A stretch of 13,000 nucleotides of DNA. Source: an uncultured Sphingopyxis sp. (GTDB taxonomy: Bacteria > Pseudomonadota > Alphaproteobacteria > Sphingomonadales > Sphingomonadaceae). The DNA lies in NCBI GenBank assembly GCA_936933955.1, contig CAKZIN010000011.1, forward strand, positions 1 to 13,000. The letters are read 5' to 3'. A program made the position numbers and the translations under genes. Below the pieces are notes generated by a model. That model was not told the DNA's origin. It made no database searches and worked only from the letters and a program-made list of their open reading frames with translations. This document shows positions 1 through 6,805 of the stretch, in pieces. Every line of letters starts with the position of its first letter. Within the stretch, counting starts at the first letter, position 1.

Positions 1-518
1 GCGACCCCGACGATGCGCGCGCCGCGCTCACCGCGCTCGCGGCGGCGACCGCGCCCGAGATCGCACGACGACTGTCGCCAGAGGTTGCGCCGTTGCTCGA
101 TCGCTGCCCGACGCACCGCGTGCCGTTGCTCGGCGGGCGCGCCGACCTCGCCAAGCATTGGGCGGTGTCGGCGGCCATTACCGCGCGCGTCGGCGCCCAG
201 GCGAGCGAGGCGCTGGGCACCTGGAAGGAACTCAGCGACAGCAACCGCGGCGGATCGGGCTTTTCGTTCGTCGACCTCGCGGCGGATCGGTCGGGATTTC
301 GCTGGGCGGCGGCGCTCACCGACCCCGCGCAGTTCGTTGCCGCGCGCGATATGTTGCTGCGTGGGCAGGCGGCACGGCTGGTCCCGCCAGCGCTCCTCAC
401 CGCGCCCGAGGGCATGTCGAGCGAGCAATTCGAAGCGCGCTGGCGCGCCACCGACAGCGCCGCCTACGCCGCCTCCGTTGCGCGGATCGACAGGGCGCTG
501 GATGCAGTGATGCGTTGA
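1..518 (+). CDS. Unrecognised protein, C-terminal part (5' end outside window)
   Basis: The reading frame is open from the left edge (first full codon at 3) to a TGA at 516-518, giving about 171 residues of C-terminal sequence. I do not recognise the family. The visible part is soluble-looking, alanine-rich and has no membrane segment. A block around positions 135-300 looks conserved in character: PLLGGRADLAKHW, then TWKELSDSN, then GGSGFSFVDLAADRSG and FRWA. The pattern of a HW motif followed by G-S-G-F-S-F-x-D-L-A-A resembles conserved hypothetical proteins of proteobacteria, but I cannot name one. An internal TTG at 93 could be mistaken for a start, but the frame and its coding character continue upstream. 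The gene ends convergently with the serine palmitoyltransferase gene, with 89 nt between the stops. Coding status is fairly sure; function is unknown. Confidence 0.75.
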   Translation, partial: DPDDARAALTALAAATAPEIARRLSPEVAPLLDRCPTHRVPLLGGRADLAKHWAVSAAITARVGAQASEALGTWKELSDSNRGGSGFSFVDLAADRSGFRWAAALTDPAQFVAARDMLLRGQAARLVPPALLTAPEGMSSEQFEARWRATDSAAYAASVARIDRALDAVMR

Positions 519-578
519 GGGGCTAGGCGAAGGCTTGAGGCGCGGTTCCCGGGTGAGATGTTGCGCCACGCCGCCACA

Positions 579-598
579 GCTCCGGCCTCCGCCGGAGC
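579..598. terminator. Stem-loop between convergent genes, possible weak terminator
   Basis: A perfect 8-bp stem (GCTCCGGC 579-586 with GCCGGAGC 591-598) closes a 4-nt loop. It lies 9 nt past the stop of the serine palmitoyltransferase gene and 60 nt past the stop of the gene ending at 518. Neither side has a run of T, so it is not a classical intrinsic terminator. It may slow polymerase, mark an mRNA end or act with Rho. The hairpin is seen directly; the function is inferred from its position. Confidence 0.35.
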
Positions 599-607
599 CA
601 CAGTGCG

Positions 608-1870
608 TCAAATAATCTCCACCGCTCGCCCGGCGCGTTCGAAGCGGTTGAGAATGTCCTGCACCTGCTCCGCCGTATGTTCTGCGCACAGCGAACAGCG
701 CAGCAGCGTCATGCCCGCAGGAGTCGCCGGGGGCCGCGCAAGGTTCACGTAAAGGCCGTTCTCGAGCAGCGCCTCCCACATCATCGCGCCCTTTTCGAGG
801 TCGGGCATGATGACGGCGATGATCGCCGACTGCGGCTCCTCCGTGCCCAGCTGGAACCCCAGCGACTTGAGGCCCGCGTGCAGCGTGCGGCTGTTCTCCC
901 ACAGATGCGCGCGCTTGGCCGCGCCGCCGTGCATCAGCTTCCGGATCGAGGTCGCCGCAGTCGCCACCACGCTCGGCGGCAGCGATGCGGTGAAGACATA
1001 GGGGCGGCAGACCAGCCGCAGCACCTCGAACTTGGGGTGGTTGGAAACGCAGAAGCCGCCCACCGTGCCGACGCTCTTGGAAAAGGTGCCGATGACGAAA
1101 TCGACGTCGCTCAGCACCCCTTGCGCCTCGGCGACGCCGCGGCCGTGGTCGCCGATGAAGCCCATCGAGTGCGCTTCGTCGACCAGCACCATCGCGCCCG
1201 CGGCCTTCGACACCGCGATCATCTCTTTGAGCGGCGCGACGTCGCCGAGCATCGAATAGACGCCCTCCAGCACCACCAGCTTGCCCGAGTCGGCAGGAAG
1301 GCGGCGCAGGCGCTTTTCGAGCGCGTCGACGTCGTTGTGCTTGAACGGCACGACTTCGGCATTGCCGAGCGCGCACCCGTCCCAGATGCTGGCGTGGCTG
1401 TCGATGTCGAGTACGATGTAATCGCCCTTGCCCGCCATCGTCGAAATGATGCCGAGGTTTGCCTGATATCCGGTCGAAAAGACCATCGCATGGTCCATGC
1501 CGTAAAATTCGCGCAGCGCCGCCTCGCAATCTTTGTGCGGTGAATAGGTGCCGTTGAGCACGCGGCTGCCGGTGGTGCCGCTGCCGAAATCGTCGAGCGC
1601 CGCCTTACCCGCCGCGAGCACGTCGGGGTCGAAAGTCATGCCCATGTAGTTGTAGGTGCCGAGCAGGATCGTCTCGCGCCCGTTGCAGATCGCGACGGTG
1701 GGCGACTTCGCCTCCTGCATGACCAGGCTGAACGGGTCGGTGACTCCGGTCGCCAACAGCGCGCGGCGTTGTTCGATGATAGGATCGAACTTGGCGAACA
1801 GGTCGGGGGCGCCGCCGTCGTTCGTCACGTCGTCGGCGGGATTGTCGGGCTGCATCACGGCGTCGGTCAT
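608..1870 (-). CDS. spt: Serine palmitoyltransferase (alpha-oxoamine synthase family)
   Basis: Pyridoxal-phosphate enzyme that condenses L-serine with a long-chain acyl thioester to give 3-ketodihydrosphingosine, the first step of sphingolipid synthesis; cytosolic homodimer in Sphingomonas. The ATG at 1870 gives 420 residues, the length I recall for the S. paucimobilis enzyme. Long stretches match my memory of it, such as LLGTYNYMGMTFDPDV, VVLEGVYSMLGD and FTASLPPSVVATA. Key residues fall where expected: PLP-stacking H159 (DSHASIWDGC), D231 and H234 (VDEAHSMGF), Schiff-base K265 (GTFSKSVGTVGG), and an arginine at 379 in ARPPATPAG that corresponds to R378 of the known enzyme. A GTG at 1900 would add ten residues, but the ATG fits the family length better. 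No clear Shine-Dalgarno is visible before it. The CBS gene lies 76 nt upstream on the same strand and could share a transcript. Related enzymes (glycine-C-acetyltransferase, BioF, HemA) are less likely given the close match. Confidence 0.95.
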   Translation of the reverse strand: MTDAVMQPDNPADDVTNDGGAPDLFAKFDPIIEQRRALLATGVTDPFSLVMQEAKSPTVAICNGRETILLGTYNYMGMTFDPDVLAAGKAALDDFGSGTTGSRVLNGTYSPHKDCEAALREFYGMDHAMVFSTGYQANLGIISTMAGKGDYIVLDIDSHASIWDGCALGNAEVVPFKHNDVDALEKRLRRLPADSGKLVVLEGVYSMLGDVAPLKEMIAVSKAAGAMVLVDEAHSMGFIGDHGRGVAEAQGVLSDVDFVIGTFSKSVGTVGGFCVSNHPKFEVLRLVCRPYVFTASLPPSVVATAATSIRKLMHGGAAKRAHLWENSRTLHAGLKSLGFQLGTEEPQSAIIAVIMPDLEKGAMMWEALLENGLYVNLARPPATPAGMTLLRCSLCAEHTAEQVQDILNRFERAGRAVEII

Positions 1871-1946
1871 GGCGGCGCGGTGTAAGCGACCCGCGCGCAC
1901 TTGGCGAGAGGCGCGGGGCGGGGCGGCGACTTGACGCCTTAGCGCC

Positions 1947-2426
1947 TCAGCTCGCGATATAGTCGCGCAGCGCTGCGGCCTCCGCCTCGATCCGCTGAAT
2001 GCGAAATTTGACGAGGTCGCCGATCGAGACGAAGCCGACCATCCGCCCCCCCTCGACTACCGGCAGGTGGCGGATGCGGCGGCGGGTCATCAGCGACAGC
2101 GCGACCAGCACCGGCGTGTCGAGCGTGATGGTCACCGCGGGGCTGGTCATCGCGTCGGAAACCGGCGCGTCGAGCGCGCTCGTTCCACGCGCGTCGAGGC
2201 ACAGCACCACGTCGCGTTCGGAGATGACGCCGATCACCTCGCCCGCGTCGCCAACGCTCCCCGCCTCGGCCAGCACGGGCATGGCGCCGATGCGGTGCTC
2301 CGCCAGCCTCGCGACCACGGCCGAAAGCGGCTCCGCCGCGCGGGCGCAGTGGATCGCGGCCTCGGCAGCGGCCGCTTCCCCCACGGCAGCCGCATCGCGT
2401 GCGGCGAGCAAGGAACCTATGGTCAT
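1947..2426 (-). CDS. Tandem CBS-domain protein
   Basis: A 159-residue cytosolic protein made almost entirely of two CBS domains, roughly residues 27-84 and 92-148. CBS pairs (Bateman modules) bind adenine nucleotides such as AMP, ATP or NAD(H) and report energy or redox state. CBS1 ends in VIGVISERDVV; CBS2 holds DAMTSPAVTI, RIRHLPVV and VGFVSIGDLVK. The C-terminal tail FRIQRIEAEAAALRDYIAS is of the kind seen in stand-alone alphaproteobacterial CBS proteins. The ATG at 2426 is preceded by GGGAGGG with an 8-nt spacer, a good ribosome site. An upstream in-frame start at 2774 would run through the divergent gene at 2526 and is rejected. The partner and role are unknown. It lies directly upstream of spt, but no functional link is shown by sequence. 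Confidence 0.88.
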   Translation of the reverse strand: MTIGSLLAARDAAAVGEAAAAEAAIHCARAAEPLSAVVARLAEHRIGAMPVLAEAGSVGDAGEVIGVISERDVVLCLDARGTSALDAPVSDAMTSPAVTITLDTPVLVALSLMTRRRIRHLPVVEGGRMVGFVSIGDLVKFRIQRIEAEAAALRDYIAS

Positions 2427-2454
2427 CTCCCGCGCCCTCCCGTTGACGGACGCG

Positions 2455-2483
2455 AGGCTAGGCCAGTGCAGCGCGCGCCGCAA
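2455..2483 (-). promoter_or_regulatory. Candidate sigma-70-type promoter for the CBS gene
   Basis: Read on the minus strand there is a -35-like TTGCGG (2478-2483), a 17-bp spacer and a -10-like TAGCCT (2455-2460), about 28 nt before the CBS start codon. Spacing is ideal but the hexamers are only partial matches, and GC-rich DNA gives chance hits. This is inference only. Confidence 0.3.
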
Positions 2484-2525
2484 TCGCTTGGATATGGCGC
2501 GCGCCGCGCGTAGAGCCGCAGGATC

Positions 2526-2834
2526 ATGGCGCTCCCCTCCAAGCTCGACGAACCGACGGTCTCGCAGCACGCCTGGGCGCGTTATCGGCGATTGATGGTG
2601 TGGATGGCGCTGGCGGCGGCGGTCACGGCTGCGGCGGCCGTGGTGTTTCTCGCGCGGCGACACCCCGACGCGAGCATCCACCTTTACATTGCCGCGGCGC
2701 TTGGCGCGTTTCTCTCGGTTTTGTTGGGCGCGGCGTTGATGAGTCTGGTGTTCCTCTCCGCCGGGACCGGGCATGACGGCGCGATCGAAGACCCGTTCGA
2801 CGCCGATGATGAGACGCGCCTCCCGCCGCGCTGA
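2526..2834 (+). CDS. Small two-helix membrane protein, unknown function
   Basis: A 102-residue protein with two clear hydrophobic segments, about residues 23-44 (LMVWMALAAAVTAAAAVVFL) and 51-78, joined by a short basic loop (ARRHPDAS). It has a charged N-terminus and an acidic C-terminal tail (IEDPFDADDE). Most likely an inner-membrane hairpin. The start ATG at 2526 is preceded by a modest AGGA at 2520-2523. It is divergent from the CBS gene (99 nt between starts) and convergent with the response regulator gene, with only 8 nt between the two stops. I do not recognise a named family. The well-formed hydrophobic pattern and its fit between neighbours argue that it is a real gene. Confidence 0.75.
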   Translation: MALPSKLDEPTVSQHAWARYRRLMVWMALAAAVTAAAAVVFLARRHPDASIHLYIAAALGAFLSVLLGAALMSLVFLSAGTGHDGAIEDPFDADDETRLPPR

Positions 2835-2842
2835 ACGGCGCC

Positions 2843-3235
2843 CTAGCCGAGTCGCGTGTCGTCCGCGCTGCGGTCGACCAGCACGCGCGCGATGGTGTCG
2901 AACAGGGTCTGCATCGCGATCGGCTTGAACATTACCGCGTCCGCTCCCGCGGCGAGGCTTTGATCCTCGATCCCCTCGGTCACGTCGGCGGTGACCACGA
3001 TCACCGGTATCCGCGCGAGATGATCGTCGCGCCCACGCAGCGCGCGCAGCACGTCGAACCCGTCCATCTGCGGCATCCGCAGATCGAGCAGCACGACGTC
3101 GAAAGGCTCCCGCTCGAGTCGGGCGATACCGGCCGCGCCACCGTTGGCTTCGGCGAGCGGCAGACCCGCCACGTGCAGCATGTCCCGCACCACGTGGCGG
3201 TTCATCGCATCATCTTCGATGAACAATATGCGCAT
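2843..3235 (-). CDS. Single-domain response regulator (REC only)
   Basis: A 130-residue stand-alone receiver domain of CheY/DivK type that accepts phosphate from a histidine kinase. All hallmark residues are present: acidic pocket E7/D8/D9 (MRILFIEDD), phosphoacceptor D51 (VVLLDLRMPQMDG), T82 (VIVVTAD) and K104 (MFKPI). There is no output domain. The ATG at 3233-3235 shares one base with the TGA of the upstream kinase gene (TGATG), a typical translational-coupling arrangement, and no strong Shine-Dalgarno is visible, so translation probably depends on the kinase. The M-N-R-H-V-V after the acidic pocket is typical of receivers found at the C-terminus of hybrid kinases, suggesting it was once, or in relatives still is, part of the kinase chain. 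Confidence 0.9.
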   Translation of the reverse strand: MRILFIEDDAMNRHVVRDMLHVAGLPLAEANGGAAGIARLEREPFDVVLLDLRMPQMDGFDVLRALRGRDDHLARIPVIVVTADVTEGIEDQSLAAGADAVMFKPIAMQTLFDTIARVLVDRSADDTRLG

Positions 3236-5712
3236 CAGCCCCGCCGCGCGGCTGGGCCGACCCCCGACCCGATCCGCGCTTCCTCTAAGTCCGTGGGCTG
3301 CATTGGCGTGGACGACAAGTCCGAAATGGATGGAAGGAGGCTCGTGCGCGACCAATGCGCGGCGATACTGCCGCGCGATAGCGGTGCGACTGCGACGCTC
3401 GCTGCCTCGCTCGCGAACGACCGCGGCCAGGCGGCGGCTGAGGGAGCATCCTGGCCACTTCCCTCATCCCCTGCGGTGAGGGCCAGGACGTGCCATTCGC
3501 GCGCATTCTCTCCCGCCGCAGCGGAGAGGTCGGGCCAGGCGGCGGCGTCGACGTAGAGCAGGGCGGGGCGACCGCCGAAGCGTTCGATCAGCTCCGCCGC
3601 ATCCTGCATCCTGCATGCCGAAGGTGCGCAGCGGGCGAGCGCGGCGTGGATCAGCGCGCCGCGCATCGGATCGGTGGCATAGCTCAGAGTCGCGCAGCCC
3701 TTGTCGTCGTTGGCGGCTTCGGCAGTCACCGTCGCGCGATCGTCGACCTGCGCCTCTACCCAGGGCAGTCGGATGGCGAAGCGGCTGCCGACGCCAAGCG
3801 CGCTCTCCAGTGTGACGTGCCCGCCCATCGTTTCGGCGAGGGAGCGCGTGATGGCGAGCCCCAGCCCGCTCCCCCCATGCGCCCGCGCGCGCGACGCGTC
3901 GACCTGACGAAAGCGTTCGAACACCAGCGCCTGATGTTCGGGCGCGATGCCGACGCCGGTGTCGGCAACCGCCAGCTCGAGCCAGTCGCCGTGACGCGCA
4001 AGCTCGATCCGGATCTCCCCCGTTTCGGTGAACTTCAACGCATTTCCGACGAGGTTGAAGAGCAGCTGCGTCACCCGGTCGGGGTCGAGCAGCAGCGACG
4101 GGCGCGCGGATTTCTCCGCTGCATCGAACGGCGGCGCGTGATGCAGGGTGAGCGAAAGGCCGCGTTCGGCGGCGCTGTCCTCGAACATGCGCGCGACGCG
4201 CCGGGTCAGCGCTGCAACGTCGCTCGGCCGCGGATGCAAGGTGAAGCTGCCCTGCTCGAACTTCGCGACGTCGAGGAGGTCATCGACCAGGCTGCGCATG
4301 GCGCCGCCGGCGTCGTGAATGACGCTGACCTGTTCGCGATGCCGATCGCCCAGCGTGCGGTCGGCGGCCAGCACCTGCGTCATGCCGAGGATGCCGTTGA
4401 GCGGCGTGCGCAGTTCGTGGCTGGTGGCGGCGAGGAATTCGCTCTTCGCCGCCAGCGCGCGTTCGAGATCGGCATTGGCGAGCGCAAGCTGCGCACGGTC
4501 GGCCTCAGCCCGGCGCCGCGCGAGCACCGCTGTGCGCAGATAGGCGCCGAGCGCCGCAGCGAACGCGATCCCGCCGACCAGCACGGCCAGCGTGAGCCAG
4601 CGCTGATAGTCGAGGTCGCGCTGCAAAGCCCGCGCCCGCACCTGCGCAATCCGCGCTTCCTGCGCCGACAACTGAAACTGCGCCGCGAGCAGGGCGGCGC
4701 GGTTGACCGCGACGGTGCGAGTCTCCTCCTCTGTCAGATCATTGGCCTGCTCCAGCCGCCGCAATGCTTCGGGTTCGTCCCCGAGCGCCTTTGCGATCTG
4801 GTAGCCGGTATAAAAGGCGGACCATTGGTTCGCACTCGCGCCTGCGCGGGTTGCGGCGCGATAATGGTCCTCCGCCTCCGCATAACGACCTTGGAGATAG
4901 GCAAGTCGCGCGCGAATCCGGCGATAATGCGACGGGTCGGCAAAGCTCTCGATCCCGCTGTCGTCGAGGTCGCGTAAAGTCGCGGCAGCTGCCCTGAGGT
5001 CGCCGGTCCACATCAGCGCATTTGCGCGATTGAGTTCGGTCTGAAGCGCGAATGGGGTCATGCCCGCCCGCCTCGCTGCGGCGCTTGCCCGGCCGAAGGC
5101 TGCAGCGGCCAAAGCATATTCACCGCGTCCTTCCTGAGCGACGCCTTCGTTGTTCGCCGTGACGAGGTCGAAAATCGGATCTCCAGAATAGACGCCGCGA
5201 GCTTGCCTCAGCAGGTTGAGGGAGGTGACCCACTCGCGAACGTCGTTGTTGATGGTCGACATCGTCTGCAAGGCGACGCCGTGGCCCCGCATGTCTTTTG
5301 CCCGAATGAAACGCCGTTGACCCGATTGCAGATACCGAAGAGCGGCGCCGTAGTTTTCTTCGGACCGGGCGAGGAGCGCTGACAGGATGTCGCAATAGCC
5401 CGCGAGACTTTCATTTCCCAAGCGTCGTGCAGTTGCCGCCGCCATGTTGTTAAGCCGTCTAGCCTCAGCATAATCGCCTGTTCGGAAACTGATTTGCGCG
5501 AGCGTCCACTGGTTCAGGGCAGTGCGGTAGAGGGAGTTGCCTGATGCCTGACGTTCCTGGCGAGCCAGTTCTTCACCCGCAATCCTCCCTACCCCCGCGG
5601 GATCGGTCGCAATCGCCCGTATGCGTGCGTCTAAGACAGCGTCCGCGCTCGCTACCGTTGGGCACACGCACAGGATCGCTGCAATCACCAGCGCTCTAAC
5701 CCGCGCGTTCAT
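3235..5712 (-). CDS. Membrane histidine kinase with periplasmic TPR sensor and decayed C-terminal receiver-like region
   Basis: An 825-residue sensor kinase. A signal peptide at 1-23 (cleavage likely after VASA) is followed by about 345 residues of helical TPR-like repeats (patterns such as GDYAEARRLNNMA, GEYALAAAAFGRA and QGRYAEAEDHYRAA). One transmembrane helix begins at W372. A short coiled linker leads to a HisKA domain with phosphoacceptor H432 (TSHELRTPLNG), then a HATPase with N box N557, G1 box D584 (ADTGVGI) and G2 box 613-619 (GGSGLGL). After about residue 640 there is a poorly conserved region resembling a receiver (ALLYVDAAAWPD, HVLALTA, VAVAPLS) that lacks the acidic pair and the lysine. 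The start at 5712 is chosen because it begins the signal peptide and lies 2 nt after the EAL stop; the frame is open to 5865 inside the EAL gene. Codons for the TPR part are less GC-rich (about 57% in sampled rows) than the kinase part (about 70%). Confidence 0.9.
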   Translation of the reverse strand: MNARVRALVIAAILCVCPTVASADAVLDARIRAIATDPAGVGRIAGEELARQERQASGNSLYRTALNQWTLAQISFRTGDYAEARRLNNMAAATARRLGNESLAGYCDILSALLARSEENYGAALRYLQSGQRRFIRAKDMRGHGVALQTMSTINNDVREWVTSLNLLRQARGVYSGDPIFDLVTANNEGVAQEGRGEYALAAAAFGRASAAARRAGMTPFALQTELNRANALMWTGDLRAAAATLRDLDDSGIESFADPSHYRRIRARLAYLQGRYAEAEDHYRAATRAGASANQWSAFYTGYQIAKALGDEPEALRRLEQANDLTEEETRTVAVNRAALLAAQFQLSAQEARIAQVRARALQRDLDYQRWLTLAVLVGGIAFAAALGAYLRTAVLARRRAEADRAQLALANADLERALAAKSEFLAATSHELRTPLNGILGMTQVLAADRTLGDRHREQVSVIHDAGGAMRSLVDDLLDVAKFEQGSFTLHPRPSDVAALTRRVARMFEDSAAERGLSLTLHHAPPFDAAEKSARPSLLLDPDRVTQLLFNLVGNALKFTETGEIRIELARHGDWLELAVADTGVGIAPEHQALVFERFRQVDASRARAHGGSGLGLAITRSLAETMGGHVTLESALGVGSRFAIRLPWVEAQVDDRATVTAEAANDDKGCATLSYATDPMRGALIHAALARCAPSACRMQDAAELIERFGGRPALLYVDAAAWPDLSAAAGENAREWHVLALTAGDEGSGQDAPSAAAWPRSFASEAASVAVAPLSRGSIAAHWSRTSLLPSISDLSSTPMQPTDLEEARIGSGVGPAARRG

Positions 5713-5714
5713 GC

Positions 5715-6590
5715 TCAAACGGCGTGCTGCCAGAACGTCCTGTCCCGCAAGGCTGCGAGGCCAGGGGTCGTCGAAATCGCACCGGGGCGGAAGTCCGAGA
5801 TGTATCGCGGTACTTCCGCGACCGGCATCGGCCGACCGATCAGATAGCCCTGCATCATGTCGCACCCCATCACCGCCAGCAGCGCCTGCGCGGCGCGCGT
5901 CTCGACGCCTTCGGCGGTGACCTGCATGTCGAGCGCGTGCGCGAGGTCGATGGTCGAGCGCACGATCAGCGGATCGCGGTGGCTGGTGCCGAGCGAGATG
6001 ATGAAGCTCTTGTCGATCTTGAGCTCGTCCGCCTCGATCTGCTTCAGATAGGTGAGCGAGGAGAGCCCCGAACCATAATCGTCGATGGCAATGTTGAGCC
6101 CGGCGGCGCGCAGTCGACGAATGTTGGCGAAGGCGAGGTCGGGTTCCTGAATGACCGACTGTTCGGTGATCTCCACCCCGATATCGCCGCCGCTTTGGCT
6201 CGCCCGTTCAAGGAGGGCGCCGACCACCGATTCGTCGGTCAGCAGCTGCGCCGATAAATTGATGAACAGGCGAACGTCGTGGCCTTTAGCGCGCAGGTCG
6301 CGCTGGTCGGCGATCGCCCGATCCGCGGTCCACAAGGTGATGGCGGTGATGCAGCCCGAATTTTCGCTGGGTTCGATGAAGCGGTCGGGCATCACCTCGC
6401 CATCTTCCGGATGATTCCAGCGCAGCAGGCCCTCGAAGCTGTCGATGCGTCCGGTCCGGCTGCTGTATTTGGGCTGATAGGCGAGCCAGAACTCCCCATC
6501 CTGCAGCGCACGCCCGATCTCTCCGCGCCAATAGGGTGCGGCAGCCGCAGGGTGGGCGCCGTTCCCGCGAGAGGGAGGATGCGTAGCCAT
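5715..6590 (-). CDS. EAL-domain cyclic-di-GMP phosphodiesterase
   Basis: A 291-residue cytosolic protein with one EAL domain (about 20-265), which hydrolyses c-di-GMP to pGpG using two metal ions. The signature is EGL rather than EAL (E53-G54-L55, followed by LRW), but the metal and catalytic residues look complete: E53, N111 (LFINLSAQ), E140 (VEITEQ), D170-D171 (IDDYGSG), K191 (LKIDKSF), E227 (TAEGVET) and Q247 (MQGYLIGRPMP). Activity is therefore likely though not certain. There is no GGDEF, PAS or membrane segment. It is the first gene of an apparent operon: its TGA is 2 nt before the kinase ATG. No good Shine-Dalgarno precedes the chosen ATG at 6590, so the start is moderately sure. The co-transcribed kinase and receiver suggest this phosphodiesterase and the phosphorelay serve one output. 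Confidence 0.92.
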   Translation of the reverse strand: MATHPPSRGNGAHPAAAAPYWRGEIGRALQDGEFWLAYQPKYSSRTGRIDSFEGLLRWNHPEDGEVMPDRFIEPSENSGCITAITLWTADRAIADQRDLRAKGHDVRLFINLSAQLLTDESVVGALLERASQSGGDIGVEITEQSVIQEPDLAFANIRRLRAAGLNIAIDDYGSGLSSLTYLKQIEADELKIDKSFIISLGTSHRDPLIVRSTIDLAHALDMQVTAEGVETRAAQALLAVMGCDMMQGYLIGRPMPVAEVPRYISDFRPGAISTTPGLAALRDRTFWQHAV

Positions 6591-6685
6591 CGGCGCCAGC
6601 TGTGGCGGCGAGGGATGAAATAGCCGTTAACTCAGGCGTGCGGCGAACTTGCGTTGCACCTGCGCGAAGTTTGGTTCAGCTTCAT

Positions 6686-6704
6686 GGTTACCCGGGGGGT
6701 AACC
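6686..6704. repeat. Perfect inverted repeat, possible operator or 5'-UTR hairpin
   Basis: GGTTACCC (6686-6693) and GGGTAACC (6697-6704) are exact reverse complements separated by GGG. It lies 95 nt upstream of the EAL operon start codon and 26 nt upstream of the small ORF at 6731, that is, between divergent transcription units. It could be a dimeric regulator site serving either direction, or an RNA hairpin just before the small ORF's ribosome site. The repeat is seen directly; the role is inferred. Confidence 0.5.
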
Positions 6705-6730
6705 CTAACGGGATAAGATGGAGCAAGTGA

Positions 6731-6805
6731 ATGCTTTCGATCCTCGCAGAAGTGTTTGCCGTGCCCTCAGGTGGCCACGGCAGCGTTTCGATTCCGCCGC
6801 TCTAA
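6731..6805 (+). CDS. Small ORF, 24 residues, with good ribosome binding site
   Basis: ATG at 6731-6733, TAA at 6803-6805. The peptide begins MLSILAEVFAV and ends SVSIPPL, with a Gly/Ser/His-rich centre (PSGGHGS). The first half is hydrophobic and could associate with a membrane, but it is too short to span one confidently. A TGGAG at 6719-6723 sits 7 nt before the ATG, a better site than most genes in this window have. The stop codon lies within the hairpin at 6801-6821, and an intrinsic terminator follows 24 nt later, so ORF and terminator look like one unit. About two-thirds of codons end in G or C, lower than the neighbours. I do not recognise the peptide. Alternatives are that it is a chance ORF in a non-coding RNA, or a leader peptide. 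An overlapping 31-codon ORF from 6718 has a poorer ribosome site. Confidence 0.4.
   Translation: MLSILAEVFAVPSGGHGSVSIPPL

Noticed and set aside
677..1543. Open frame on the + strand (288 codons) opposite serine palmitoyltransferase
   Set aside because: Antisense shadow of a gene with a certain identity; composition is Arg/His-rich with no recognisable motif.
1871..1946. Possible terminator between the CBS gene and spt
   Set aside because: Only a 4-bp GGCG/CGCC pairing with no T run is visible, so read-through into spt is likely.
2412..2444. GGAAC ... CGTT pair resembling an EcfG general-stress promoter
   Set aside because: The spacing is 24 nt rather than 16-17, and the first half lies within the CBS coding region.
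3490..4977. Long open frame on the + strand (495 codons) opposite the histidine kinase
   Set aside because: It is antisense to a kinase with complete conserved motifs. Its translation is Arg/Gly/Ala-rich with no domain; long antisense frames are expected in GC-rich genes.
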